The notes: generated from the sequence alone by a model not told the origin. Counted from the stretch's first letter, positions 24,058-32,020 are shown. The stretch: DNA of 36,925 nt from Brevibacterium sp. (GCF_022712115.1 NZ_JALAHB010000104.1:1-36925); one strand, 5' to 3'. Made by a program: numbers and translations.

Positions 24058-24498
24058 GTGGCGATCAGCAGTGTGAGCCTGTCCACGGGCGGGAAGCCGG
24101 AGAGCGTGTACGAGGCGGTGGGCGGCCACCCCACCTTCGCCGCACTCGTCGACGCCTTCTACGCAGGTGTGGCCCAGGACGAGCCGTTCCTCGCGATGTA
24201 CCCGGACGGCCACGAGCTCGAGGGCGCGAAATGGCGTCTGTGCGCCTTCCTCGAGCAGTACTTCGGCGGGCCCACCACCTATTCCGAGCAGCGCGGCCAT
24301 CCCCGCCTCCGCATGCGGCACATGCCCTTTCCCGTGACGCCGGAGGCGCGGGACCGCTGGCTGACCCACATGCGTGCGGCGCTCGACGAGATCGCGCTGC
24401 CGCCCCTCTACGACGAGCTCATGTGGGACTACTTCCAGCGCGCCGCGACGGCGATGATCAATCATCCGGGTGAGGGGCAGCCGAGCCCTCTCATCTGA
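24058..24498 (+). CDS. glbO: Group II truncated hemoglobin (GlbO-like)
   Basis: The 146-residue protein is a 2/2 hemoglobin. It matches mycobacterial GlbO in 'YEAVGGHPTFAALVDAFYAGVA', 'FLEQYFGGPTTYSEQRGHPRLRMRHMPF' (proximal His in RMRHMPF) and 'RDRWLTHMRAAL'. It keeps the group II distal residues: Tyr at B10 (DAFY), Tyr at CD1 (AMYP) and Trp at G8 (RWLTHM). Such globins bind oxygen tightly and are implicated in oxygen, peroxide or nitric-oxide chemistry. The start is GTG with GGAGGAGGAG upstream. It lies 24 bases after the MscS gene and probably shares its transcript. The N-terminal ~14 residues are an extension relative to GlbO. Confidence 0.95.
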   Translation: MAISSVSLSTGGKPESVYEAVGGHPTFAALVDAFYAGVAQDEPFLAMYPDGHELEGAKWRLCAFLEQYFGGPTTYSEQRGHPRLRMRHMPFPVTPEARDRWLTHMRAALDEIALPPLYDELMWDYFQRAATAMINHPGEGQPSPLI

Positions 24499-24519
24499 GC
24501 GGACGGCTCCGGCCGGCTC

Positions 24520-24608
24520 TCAGCGTGTGAGGATGCAGCCTCCCGCGCGGCCGCACCGGGTGCACTCCCGGGCGACGCTGGTCACCGGGTGAGGATGTGG
24601 CCGCCCGG
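24520..24608. repeat. Imperfect repeat of the 3' end of the hypothetical gene
   Basis: About 27 bases from 24520 and from 24582 are alike (TCA-x-CG-x-GTGAGGATG-xx-GCC-x-CCCG). The second copy encodes the end GGHILTR-stop of the minus-strand gene; the first would read GGCILTR-stop in another frame. The spacing is 62 bases. It lies between the convergent globin gene and hypothetical gene. Confidence 0.5.
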
Positions 24609-25340
24609 GAGACTAAGCCGCTGCCACACACCGCAGCGCAGCACCCGGACGCGGGGGTCGGGCCGCGCGTGCCCGCCTGCCTCGTGGGAGCCCGCGCGGC
24701 CAAGGAATCCGAGGACGTGGGCGCCGAAGGCCGCTCCCGCGCTCACCGGCACCCGCGCTCCCGCGGCATGCGCGTCCTCAGCCGGGGCCACCTCGGCGGC
24801 GGTCCTGGACCAGACCTGCCTACGCAGCGCTTCGACGGCGTGAGAGCCCGCGCCGGAGGGAGTGCCCTCCGCGACCTCGGCGATGCCCGCCTCCGCCGCC
24901 TCCGCGAGCCGGCGGACGCTGAGCGTCCCCACCGGCTCCCACGGGCCGCGAGGCGGGGAGATGCCGGCCCACGCGGCCTTCACCTCCACCGGCGGCACGG
25001 CCACGCCCACGGCGTCTGACGCCGCTGCGGAGGCGGCGCCGGGAGCGCCCGCCTCGATCCGGGCGAACCTGTCGAGCAGCGCCCGCGCCTCGACCACGGC
25101 GTCCAGCCCGTCGTGACCGGAATCCGCCAGCCGGAGCATGCGCATCCCGAGGACCAGCGGCATGGAGTCACCGAGCCCCCGCGGGTGCAGCGGCGCAGCG
25201 GTGAGGACGAGCACGTCTCCCGTGACGCTGAGCCGCACAGCGGCATCCGCCTCCGCATGCTGGATCCGGGCGACGAACGTGCGCCAGTCCGCGAGCGCAC
25301 GCGGATCCTGGGGCACCAGCGGACCGGGCGCCTCAGACAT
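24582..25340 (-). CDS. Hypothetical protein, actinobacterial type, coupled to a thioesterase gene
   Basis: I recognise no domain of known function in this 252-residue protein. It is Ala-rich and soluble, without signal or membrane segments. The N-terminal part ('DPRALADWRTFVARIQHAEADAAVRL', then 'VLVLTAAPLHPRGLGDSMPLVLGMRML') reads like an alpha/beta fold. The middle has a proline/tryptophan patch 'AWAGISPPRGPWEPVG' followed by a helical region. It ends 'LRCGVWQRLSLPGGHILTR'. Its ATG overlaps the stop of the upstream thioesterase by eight bases (ATGTCTGA), so translation is coupled and a shared function is plausible. Its third-position GC and length argue that it is a real gene. Confidence 0.75.
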   Translation of the reverse strand: MSEAPGPLVPQDPRALADWRTFVARIQHAEADAAVRLSVTGDVLVLTAAPLHPRGLGDSMPLVLGMRMLRLADSGHDGLDAVVEARALLDRFARIEAGAPGAASAAASDAVGVAVPPVEVKAAWAGISPPRGPWEPVGTLSVRRLAEAAEAGIAEVAEGTPSGAGSHAVEALRRQVWSRTAAEVAPAEDAHAAGARVPVSAGAAFGAHVLGFLGRAGSHEAGGHARPDPRVRVLRCGVWQRLSLPGGHILTR

Positions 25341-25872
25341 GGCGCAGCGGCACCGGAGCCGTAATCGCCGGTTCCAGCCGGGCGCGTTCGTCGTCCCTGA
25401 TCCTGCGTGCCCGGCCTGTGGCGGAATCGACGAAGACGACCACCGTCTCGGCGACGGTGTAGGCGACGCTGCCGTCCGGCTCCGCGATCACGTAGCCCAC
25501 CGTCATCGAGACCGGCGAGACCGCCGAGATCACGCAGTCCACCGCCACGGGACCCTCCCTGTACGGGATGGGCTCCCGGTACTCGATGCGGTGCGAGAGC
25601 ACGAGCAGGTCCGTGTCCGCGCTCGCATCACCCAGCACGCCCGGCAGCGGCTCGCCCAGCACGGACTCCCCCACTCCCGGGACGCGGACGGGAGCCGAGT
25701 CCCGGGCGGCGGTGGGCGAGCCGAAGGCGCGGACGCGCGCCTCCTCGAGGATCCGGAGCTGAGTCACGTTGTTCACATGGCGGTAGGCGTCCATGTCGCC
25801 CCAGCGGAGCTCGATGAGCACCCGCGTGAAGGGGCCGGACAGGACGGTGCTGGTGAGGGGGGAATGGTCCAT
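25333..25872 (-). CDS. 4HBT hot-dog acyl-CoA thioesterase
   Basis: The 179-residue protein is a single hot-dog domain of the 4-hydroxybenzoyl-CoA thioesterase/YbgC-FadM kind. Its N-terminal 'RVLIELRWGDMDAYRHVNNVTQLRILEEAR' contains the family D-x-x-x-HVNN motif with the catalytic Asp, and 'VLSHRIEYREPIPYREGPVAVD' forms the next strands. It should hydrolyse an acyl-CoA or acyl-ACP thioester in the cytoplasm; chain length is unknown. The ATG at 25872 is chosen because AGGA/GAGGG precedes it and the longer frame extends into the divergent tesB region. The downstream hypothetical gene overlaps it by eight bases. Confidence 0.9.
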   Translation of the reverse strand: MDHSPLTSTVLSGPFTRVLIELRWGDMDAYRHVNNVTQLRILEEARVRAFGSPTAARDSAPVRVPGVGESVLGEPLPGVLGDASADTDLLVLSHRIEYREPIPYREGPVAVDCVISAVSPVSMTVGYVIAEPDGSVAYTVAETVVVFVDSATGRARRIRDDERARLEPAITAPVPLRHV

Positions 25873-25944
25873 GCCCTCATCCTGCCACTCGGCACGCGGC
25901 GCTCGCATGCGGGTGGGCCGGAGCATGCGGCTGAACGAACGATC

Positions 25945-25950
25945 TACACT
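25945..25950 (+). promoter_or_regulatory. tesB -10 element
   Basis: TACACT predicts a start near 25957, a leader of about 90 bases. No clear -35 is seen. Confidence 0.35.
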
Positions 25951-26047
25951 CGTACCGGCACCGCTGGACGATCCCTCGCCCGGCGCACAGCACAGCGGCC
26001 GGGCGAACGGCCCGGCACACTCGGTACGAACGGAGTCGCACGCAGAC

Positions 26048-26971
26048 ATGGACAACGGACCAGGAACGGACACCCAGGCGGACTCCGCGGGAGCGGGCGC
26101 GGCGAGCATCGGGGAGCTCAGACGCGTCCTCGGCCTCCAGCCGCTCGACGCCCCCGGGATCGGCGGGGAGGCCCACGCATTCCTGGGCTGGAATCAGCAG
26201 AAGCCCGGCGGGCGGCTGTTCGGCGGGCAGGTGCTCGCCCAGTGCGTCGTCGCAACCTCCGCCACGGTGCCCGAGGACCGTCCCATCCACTCCTTCCACG
26301 GGTACTTCCTGCGCGCCGGGGCGGTGGAGAAGGAGATCACCTTCGGCGTGGACGTCCTCCGGGACGGCCGCTCGTTCTCCGCCCGCCGTGTGCAGGCCTA
26401 CCAGGACGGCGTGCCGATCTTCACCGGCATGGCCTCCTTCCAGGACGAGCAGGCCGGCGCGGAGCATCAGGTCGCTCCCCCGGCGGACATCCCCCAGCCC
26501 GAGGAGCTCTCCAGCCTCACGGAGCTGCTCGCGGGCTACGAGCACCCGCTGCTCGAGGGCTGGGTCTTCAAGCGCCCCTTCGACCTCCGCCCCGTGGAAC
26601 CGCCCATCCAGGGGATGTTCCGGGGCGAACAGGTGGCGCAGTCGCGCTTCTGGGTCCGCGCCGCGGCGCCGTTCGGCGGCGATCGGGTGCTGAATGCGGC
26701 GGCCACCGCCTATGCCAGCGACTACAACCTCCTCGAACCCGCACTCCGCAGGCAGGGCGTGGCGGTGTACTCCCCCGGCCTGCGCATGGCCAGCCTCGAC
26801 CACGCGATGTGGTGGCACGCGCCCATTGACCTCGACGACTGGCTGCTCTTCGACTACTCCTCGCCGCAGGCCGGCGGAGGGCGGGCCCTGGGCACCGGCC
26901 GCATCTTCTCCCGGGACGGCCGTCTCCTCGCCGATGTGGCACAGCAGGGGATGATCCGCCTCCCGCGCTGA
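26048..26971 (+). CDS. tesB: Acyl-CoA thioesterase II
   Basis: TesB hydrolyses medium- and long-chain acyl-CoA. The 307-residue protein has the two hot-dog halves of the family. The first carries 'FLGWNQQKPGGRLFGGQVLAQCVVAT' and 'HSFHGYFLRAGAVEKEITFGVDVLRDGRSFSARRVQA'. The second carries 'AATAYASDYNLLEP' with the catalytic Asp and 'SLDHAMWWHAPIDLDDWLLFDYSSP'; the end 'VAQQGMIR' has the catalytic Gln. The ATG at 26048 is chosen because the family N-terminus follows soon after and the longer frame is unlike it; GGAG lies 16 bases upstream, too far to be strong. Divergent from the other thioesterase, 175 bases away, and followed by two hairpins. Confidence 0.95.
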   Translation: MDNGPGTDTQADSAGAGAASIGELRRVLGLQPLDAPGIGGEAHAFLGWNQQKPGGRLFGGQVLAQCVVATSATVPEDRPIHSFHGYFLRAGAVEKEITFGVDVLRDGRSFSARRVQAYQDGVPIFTGMASFQDEQAGAEHQVAPPADIPQPEELSSLTELLAGYEHPLLEGWVFKRPFDLRPVEPPIQGMFRGEQVAQSRFWVRAAAPFGGDRVLNAAATAYASDYNLLEPALRRQGVAVYSPGLRMASLDHAMWWHAPIDLDDWLLFDYSSPQAGGGRALGTGRIFSRDGRLLADVAQQGMIRLPR

Positions 26972-27014
26972 GCCGCCGGGCCGGATCCGACGCACAGTCC
27001 GCGCATGTGGTTGA

Positions 27015-27043
27015 GCGCCTCCGGCGGTGCCGCCCGGAGGCGC
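27015..27043 (+). terminator. Terminator after tesB
   Basis: Perfect 10-bp arms GCGCCTCCGG/CCGGAGGCGC enclose a nine-base loop that can itself pair further with a one-base bulge. It begins 44 bases past the tesB stop. Confidence 0.65.
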
Positions 27044-27058
27044 CCAGCTCGACAATGC

Positions 27059-27093
27059 GAAGCGCCCCTGTGCTCGCAGCACAGGGGCGCTTC
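27059..27093. terminator. Bidirectional terminator between tesB and ettA
   Basis: A perfect 15-bp inverted repeat (GAAGCGCCCCTGTGC) surrounds TCGCA and lies 29 bases past the convergent ettA stop. It is the strongest hairpin in this gap. Confidence 0.85.
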
Positions 27094-27121
27094 TCGCTGT
27101 CCCGCCGGCGGCGGGGTCCGC

Positions 27122-28804
27122 TCAGTCGCGGGTGAGGCGGCGGTGGGTGACGCGGTGCGGCCGTGCGGCCTCCTCGCCCAGACGCTCCACCTTGTTCTTC
27201 TCGTAGGACTCGAAGTTGCCCTCGAACCAGTACCAGTTCGACGGGTTCTCCTCCGTGCCCTCCCAGGCGAGGATGTGCGTCGCGACACGGTCGAGGAACC
27301 AGCGGTCGTGGGAGACCACCACGGCGCAGCCCGGGAACTCCAGGAGCGCGTTCTCCAGCGAGCCGAGGGTCTCGACGTCCAGGTCGTTGGTCGGCTCGTC
27401 GAGCAGGAGCAGGTTGCCGCCCTGCTTGAGGGTGAGTGCGAGATTGAGGCGGTTGCGCTCACCGCCGGAGAGCACGCCGGCCTTCTTCTGCTGGTCCGGC
27501 CCCTTGAAGCCGAACGCGGAGACATAGGCGCGCGAGGGCATCTCGACCGCACCCACCTGGATGAAGTCGAGCCCGTCGGACACGACCTCCCACAGCGACT
27601 TGTCCGGATCGATGCCGGCGCGCGACTGGTCGACGTAGGAGATCTTCACCGTCTCGCCCACCTTGAGGTCGCCGCCGTCCAGCGGCTCCATGCCCACGAT
27701 GGTCTTGAAGAGGGTCGACTTGCCGACGCCGTTGGGGCCGATCACACCGACGATGCCGTTGCGCGGCAGGGAGAACGACAGGTCCGAGATGAGGGTGCGG
27801 CCGTCGAAGCCCTTCTGCAGGTTCTTCGCCTCGATGACGATGTCGCCCAGCCGGGGGCCCGGCGGGATCTGGATCTCCTCGAAGTCCAGCTTCCTCGTCT
27901 TCTCCGCCTCGGCCGCCATCTCCTCGTAGCGCGCGAGCCTCGACTTCGACTTGGTCTGCCGGGCCTTGGGGTTCGAGCGGACCCAGTCGAGCTCCTCACG
28001 GAGGCGCTTGGCGAGCTTGGCGTCCTTCTTGCCCTGCACCTGCAGGCGCTCCTCCTTCTTCTGGAGGTAGGTCGAGTAGTTGCCCTCGTAGGGGTAGAGA
28101 TGTCCGCGGTCCACCTCTGCGATCCACTCCGCCACGTGGTCGAGGAAGTAGCGGTCGTGGGTGATCGCGATGACGGCGCCCGGGTAGCTGGAGAGGTGCT
28201 GCTCCAGCCAGAGCACGCTCTCCGCGTCCAGGTGGTTGGTGGGCTCGTCGAGGAGCAGCAGGTCCGGCTTCTCGAGGAGGAGCTTGCACAGCGCCACGCG
28301 GCGGCGCTCACCGCCGGAGAGGTGGGTGACCTCGGCCTCGGGCGGCGGGCAGCGAAGCGCGTCCATGGCCTGCTCGAGCTGGGAGTCGAGGTCCCAGGCA
28401 TCGGCGTTGTCGATGGCCTCCTGGAGCTTGCCCATCTCCTCCATGAGGGCGTCGAAGTCCGCGTCCGGGTTCGCCATCTCCTCGGAGATCGCGTTGTAGC
28501 GGTCGAGCTTGCCCTTGATCTCCCCCACTGCCTCCTGGACGTTGCCCAGGACGGTCTTCTCCTCGTTGAGCGGAGGCTCCTGGAGGAGGATGCCCACGGT
28601 GTAGCCGGGGCTCAGCCGGGCCTCGCCGTTGGAGGGCTGGTCGAGGCCGGCCATGATCTTGAGGATGGTCGACTTGCCGGCGCCGTTGGGGCCGACCATG
28701 CCGATCTTCGCTCCGGGGTAGAACGACATCGACACGTCGTCGAGGATGACCTTGTCACCGTGCGCCTTGCGCGCCTTGTGCATGGTGTAAATGAACTCTG
28801 CCAT
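27122..28804 (-). CDS. ettA: Energy-dependent translational throttle protein EttA (ABC-F)
   Basis: EttA is a ribosome-binding ABC-F ATPase that sits in the E site and gates early elongation according to ATP/ADP. The 560-residue protein has two soluble ABC domains and no membrane segment. Walker A sites are GPNGAGKST and GPNGVGKST, signature motifs are LSGGERRRVALCK and LSGGERNRLNLAL, and the Walker B sites are LLLLDEPTNHLD and LLLLDEPTNDLD. The P-site-tRNA-interaction linker between them is rich in Lys/Glu. The ATG at 28804 is followed by the typical EttA start 'AEFIYTMHKARKAHGDKVILDDV'. A TATA-like -10 lies about 12 bases upstream, so the leader is short; a small hairpin separates it from the lipoprotein gene. 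Confidence 0.96.
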   Translation of the reverse strand: MAEFIYTMHKARKAHGDKVILDDVSMSFYPGAKIGMVGPNGAGKSTILKIMAGLDQPSNGEARLSPGYTVGILLQEPPLNEEKTVLGNVQEAVGEIKGKLDRYNAISEEMANPDADFDALMEEMGKLQEAIDNADAWDLDSQLEQAMDALRCPPPEAEVTHLSGGERRRVALCKLLLEKPDLLLLDEPTNHLDAESVLWLEQHLSSYPGAVIAITHDRYFLDHVAEWIAEVDRGHLYPYEGNYSTYLQKKEERLQVQGKKDAKLAKRLREELDWVRSNPKARQTKSKSRLARYEEMAAEAEKTRKLDFEEIQIPPGPRLGDIVIEAKNLQKGFDGRTLISDLSFSLPRNGIVGVIGPNGVGKSTLFKTIVGMEPLDGGDLKVGETVKISYVDQSRAGIDPDKSLWEVVSDGLDFIQVGAVEMPSRAYVSAFGFKGPDQQKKAGVLSGGERNRLNLALTLKQGGNLLLLDEPTNDLDVETLGSLENALLEFPGCAVVVSHDRWFLDRVATHILAWEGTEENPSNWYWFEGNFESYEKNKVERLGEEAARPHRVTHRRLTRD

Positions 28805-28815
28805 AGTGCCACCAC

Positions 28816-28842
28816 CATATAGGGGCGGGTGACCTCCCGCCC
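28816..28842 (-). promoter_or_regulatory. Hairpin followed by ettA -10 element
   Basis: GGGCGGG/CCCGCCC (28823-28842, loop of six) comes 13 bases after the lipoprotein stop and may terminate it. It is followed at once by CCTATATGG (28816-28822), a plausible -10 for ettA with a start close to the ATG. Confidence 0.4.
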
Positions 28843-28854
28843 AATGCGCTCGGC

Positions 28855-29445
28855 TCAGTTGCCGCCCAGGCCGGCGGACCCGCCCTCGCCGCTCTCCCCA
28901 GGGGCCTCACTGGGAGCCTCGCTCGGTTCGGCGGTGCTGAAGCTCTCACCGGGGATGTGCCCCGTGCCGTTGTCCTCGCCGTCCTCGTCCCGCGGCTCTC
29001 CGCTGGGCTCCGGGGCGCCCTCCGGCCGGTCCACGGCTCCGAACATGCAGGTGCCCGTCGACTCCGAGGGCGGCATGAGCGTGGCCGCGGCCTTCCCCTC
29101 ACGGATCTCCCCCACCACGCAGCCCGCGTCCACGAGCACCGCGAACTGCTTGGACGGCACACCGGTCTCCAGCGGCGTCTCGTCCTGCGTGGCCTCGAGC
29201 TGGTCGGCCTCGTAGCCGGCGTCCATGAGCGTCTCGAACACCTTCGCGGAGCTCGGGATGGACTCCGCGTCCCCCAGGAGCGGTTCGAGAGCGGCGATCA
29301 CCTCGTCCACCTCCGCCGGCTCCTCGGTCTCCACGACCTTCGGCTCCTGAGCGGGCGTGTCTGCGAACACCGAACAGCCTGCCAGCACAGCCAGCAGGAC
29401 CGCGGAGCCGCACAGTGCGGCGGATCGGCTGAGCGCTCGGGTCAT
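28855..29445 (-). CDS. Secreted lipoprotein, DUF6993-like
   Basis: The 196-residue precursor has a clear lipoprotein signal: a basic start MTRALSRSAALCGSA, a hydrophobic stretch and the lipobox LAGC at about residues 21-24. The mature protein has a domain from 'VDEVIAALEPLLGDAESIPSSAKVFETLMDAGYEADQLEAT' to 'CVVGEIREGKAAATLMPPSESTGTCMFGA', with two cysteines that may form a disulfide; this pattern resembles the small actinobacterial DUF6993 family, whose role is unknown. The tail is Glu/Pro/Ser/Gly-rich and disordered. The ATG at 29445 has GGAAGGG upstream, and the longer frame would bury the signal. It lies between ssb and ettA on the same strand. Confidence 0.8.
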   Translation of the reverse strand: MTRALSRSAALCGSAVLLAVLAGCSVFADTPAQEPKVVETEEPAEVDEVIAALEPLLGDAESIPSSAKVFETLMDAGYEADQLEATQDETPLETGVPSKQFAVLVDAGCVVGEIREGKAAATLMPPSESTGTCMFGAVDRPEGAPEPSGEPRDEDGEDNGTGHIPGESFSTAEPSEAPSEAPGESGEGGSAGLGGN

Positions 29446-29626
29446 GGACGTCCCTTCCGGAGGTGGCGGATCGGTCCCACTGTAGCCGCACCGCTGCGCG
29501 GATGCGGTCATTCCGCACCGTCCGCGGCGAGGGACCGCTTCCACGCACGAGTCCACACCGATGTGACCTCACTGGCCGTGGCGTCCACCGCCCGGCGAGC
29601 TCCCGCCCGCAGCGGTTCCGTCCGGA

Positions 29627-30205
29627 TCAGAAGGGAGGGTCCTCCCCACCCGAGACCGCATCACTCGGGACGGCGGCACCGGGCGCCGCACCGCCGGGCA
29701 CCGCGCCCACGAACGCCTCCTCCGGCTCAGCGGATTCGGGGAAGACCGCCGGCGGGCTCTCGCCGCCCGTCGCACCGATGCCGTCCCAGCCTCCGGCGGC
29801 ACCCGCCGGAGGCTCATCCTCGGCCGGAACCGGCGACGGATTCTCGAGCGCCTTGGTGGGTGTGAGCCGTGCGAGGCCGAACCGCAGGCTGGGCCCGATC
29901 GCATAGGCCGTGATGTCACCGCTGGTGCCGCTCTTCTCGCCGTTGTCCCACTCACGCAGCTTCAGCTCACCCGCGACGACGACCCTGTCGCCCTTTCCCA
30001 GGCAGTAGGCGGCATTCGCCGCCAGCGTGCCGAAGACGCTCACATGGAACCAGCTGGTGCCGACCTTCTCGTAGAACCCGGTGTCCGGGTTCCGCCTCTC
30101 CTGATCGACGGCCACGCGGAAGTTCGCGTAGCCGCGACCGTCCGTCGTGGTGCCGGTGCGCGCCCTGGCAGCCAGGCTGCCCTCGATCGCCGTCATGACC
30201 TTCAT
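29627..30205 (-). CDS. ssb: Single-stranded DNA-binding protein (paralogue type)
   Basis: The 192-residue protein has an N-terminal OB fold: 'AIEGSLAARARTGTTTDGRGYANFRVAVDQERRN', 'TSWFHVSVFGTLAANAAYCLGKGDRVVVAGELKLREWDNG' and 'ITAYAIGPSLRFGLARL'. A Pro/Ala/Gly linker and an acidic tip GGEDPPF follow. The tip docks SSB partners; it departs slightly from the usual DDDIPF. The gene is not beside rpsF and rpsR, where the essential ssb lies, so this is probably the second paralogue (SsbB-type), involved in recombination or DNA uptake in other bacteria. The ATG at 30205 has AAGGA nine bases upstream. A 222-base leader region with several inverted repeats separates it from the dynamin-like gene. Confidence 0.92.
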   Translation of the reverse strand: MKVMTAIEGSLAARARTGTTTDGRGYANFRVAVDQERRNPDTGFYEKVGTSWFHVSVFGTLAANAAYCLGKGDRVVVAGELKLREWDNGEKSGTSGDITAYAIGPSLRFGLARLTPTKALENPSPVPAEDEPPAGAAGGWDGIGATGGESPPAVFPESAEPEEAFVGAVPGGAAPGAAVPSDAVSGGEDPPF

Positions 30206-30213
30206 GGTGCTGT

Positions 30214-30295
30214 CCTTCCCCGCCGGGCGCCGACCCCTTCGGCGCCGCCGTGCACCACCACACTGGCCGCTGCGCCAACCGGCGGGAAGGGGTCG
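30214..30295 (-). promoter_or_regulatory. Candidate RNA switch in the ssb leader
   Basis: In transcript order, 30295-30281 reads CGACCCCTTCCCGCC. Its first ten bases pair perfectly with GAAGGGGTCG (30240-30231). Its last ten (CCTTCCCGCC) pair, with one bulge, with GGCGGGGAAGG at 30224-30214, which includes the ssb ribosome site. A local hairpin GGCGCCG/CGGCGCC (30246-30240 with 30232-30226) competes by holding AAGGGGT in its loop. The pairings exclude one another. A regulatory role is inference. Confidence 0.4.
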
Positions 30296-30301
30296 ACGAC
30301 G

Positions 30302-30365
30302 GCTGTGGACGGAGCGTGCGGGATCCACAGCGCGGTGTGCGCACTCCAGGTGGAGTCCGCACACC
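30302..30365. repeat. Two inverted repeats upstream of ssb
   Basis: At 30334-30365 two 15-base arms (GGTGTGCGCACTCCA) with one mismatch are separated by only two bases. At 30302-30331 GCTGTGGA and TCCACAGC are 14 bases apart. They lie 63 bases past the dynamin-like stop. The first could be its terminator on the minus strand or a protein-binding palindrome; no U-run follows. Confidence 0.65.
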
Positions 30366-30427
30366 CGCGGTGACGCATCGCGGCAGGCGACAGCCGGCGG
30401 GACGTGTGGGACGCCCGCCGCGCACAC

Positions 30428-32020
30428 TCAGCGCACCGCGTCCCAGAGCCGGCGATGGCGGTCGAGCACCGCGGTGATCGGAGAGAGGAAGGACCCCCTG
30501 GCCGCGGAGAGCACAGCGCTGCGCAGGCGCTCGTCCACGGCGGAGGCGGCTGCCTCCGCACCCCGGACACGTGCCCGCGCGGCCCAGGCGGAGGTCAGCC
30601 ACGAGCCGAGAGCGCCTCCGACGAGGAGGACGGCGGGCACCATCCACAGAAGGACGTGCGCCTCGAGGTCGGTGAATGCCACGAGAGCCCCCTGCACGAG
30701 CACCCAGAGCAGACCGGCCACGGTGCAGACGAAGAAGAGGATCTGGAAGAACCTCGCCGTCGACCACCAGCCGGGACGTTCGCGCTCGAGGGGCACGGCG
30801 GTGAGGGCGTCGTCCAGTGCGGAGGAGAGCACCTCCGCACTGGACCTCTCCTGCTTGGCGATCCTCCCGCGCCACACGGCCGGCAGCCCCGCCACGGCGT
30901 CCTCGACCAGCTCATGGGCGGCGAGGCTCACCCGTGCGCTCTGGGCCCCCGTGACCTCCGGTGCGGCCGCACGCAGGAGCTCGCTCCGCTCGCTCCCGTG
31001 CTTGGCGCCCAGCGGATCGGCCTGGGAGCGCTGCGCCCAGGCGAGCACGGGATAGCCGGTCGCCCGGTAGGCGCGCCGGAGGTAGTCCTCCCGGACCGTG
31101 CTCACCAGCGCGTCCACCCCCGCCGCATCCATCATCGCGTCGACCAGCGGCTGGGCGCGGGCGAGGTCGTCGAGGTCCTCCGGCGGCTCCCCGATCTCCG
31201 CGCGCACCCGTGCCGCGGCGGTGCGGACGTCCGCGAGCAGCCTCTCGGTGGCGGCCTCGCGGGCGGTGATCGTCTCCGCCAGGATCCGCCGGAGCTCCGG
31301 CACCCCGTCGCGCGTGACCGCGGAGGCGCCGTGGACCCGCGCCTGCTCGATCCCGTCCTCGCGGAGGAGGGAGGCGAGGTGCGCGCGCGCCCGGTCGCGG
31401 TCCGCGGGGCTCAGCCTGTCGATCTGATTGAGGACGAAGACCATCGCCGTGCTGTGTTCGGCGAAGGAGGCCAGGTACCCGCTGTGCAGGGAGTAGTCGG
31501 CGTACTTCTGGGGGTCGACCACCCAGAAGACGACGTCCACGAGCCCCACCATCCGGTCGGACTCGAGGCGATGGGCCTGCGCGGTGGAATCGTGGTCGGG
31601 CAGATCCACGAGGATGAGGCCGTGGAGATCCGTCTCGTCGTCGCCGTCCAGCGCGGACTCCCGCCAGGTGCGGTTCTTCTCCGGCACCTCGAGCCAGTCC
31701 AGGATCTCCTCGCCGCCGGTGCCCCACACGCAGGCGGTGGGCTTCGAGGTGGTGGGCCGGCGGACCCCCACATCCGCGATCTCCAGCCCGGAGACCGCGT
31801 TGAACAGGGAGGACTTGCCCGAACCCGTGGATCCGGCGAAGGCGACCACGGTGAAGTCGTCGCCGAGCCCCAGCCGCTCCTCGACCCGGCCCAGGAGCAG
31901 CGCCGTCTCCACCGCCAGCTCCGCGCTCAGGGCCGAACGTCCCTCGTCCAGCGCGTACCGCAGCCCTTCGGTGAGGCGCACGAGCTCCTCGCGGGTGCGG
32001 GCGTGGGCCGAAGCGGTCAT
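30428..32020 (-). CDS. Dynamin-like GTPase with C-terminal membrane hairpin (DynB-like)
   Basis: The 530-residue protein has a large GTPase domain: P-loop GSTGSGKSS at 63-71, switch I RPTTSKPTA at ~88-96, G3 DLPDHDS at 139-145 and G4 NQID at 198-201. A helical stalk-like region follows. Two membrane segments lie at about 424-449 and 456-476, forming a hairpin, and a short helical tail ends the protein. This is the layout of bacterial dynamin-like proteins. Its ATG overlaps the stop of the other GTPase by four bases. In Streptomyces an adjacent pair, DynA and DynB, stabilises FtsZ rings; the membrane-anchored partner here would correspond to DynB. That equivalence is inference from architecture and pairing only. 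Confidence 0.8.
   Translation of the reverse strand: MTASAHARTREELVRLTEGLRYALDEGRSALSAELAVETALLLGRVEERLGLGDDFTVVAFAGSTGSGKSSLFNAVSGLEIADVGVRRPTTSKPTACVWGTGGEEILDWLEVPEKNRTWRESALDGDDETDLHGLILVDLPDHDSTAQAHRLESDRMVGLVDVVFWVVDPQKYADYSLHSGYLASFAEHSTAMVFVLNQIDRLSPADRDRARAHLASLLREDGIEQARVHGASAVTRDGVPELRRILAETITAREAATERLLADVRTAAARVRAEIGEPPEDLDDLARAQPLVDAMMDAAGVDALVSTVREDYLRRAYRATGYPVLAWAQRSQADPLGAKHGSERSELLRAAAPEVTGAQSARVSLAAHELVEDAVAGLPAVWRGRIAKQERSSAEVLSSALDDALTAVPLERERPGWWSTARFFQILFFVCTVAGLLWVLVQGALVAFTDLEAHVLLWMVPAVLLVGGALGSWLTSAWAARARVRGAEAAASAVDERLRSAVLSAARGSFLSPITAVLDRHRRLWDAVR

Noticed and set aside
27005..28822. 605-codon plus-strand open frame opposite ettA
   Set aside because: Shadow of ettA, passing through the tesB/ettA terminator hairpin; no family resemblance.
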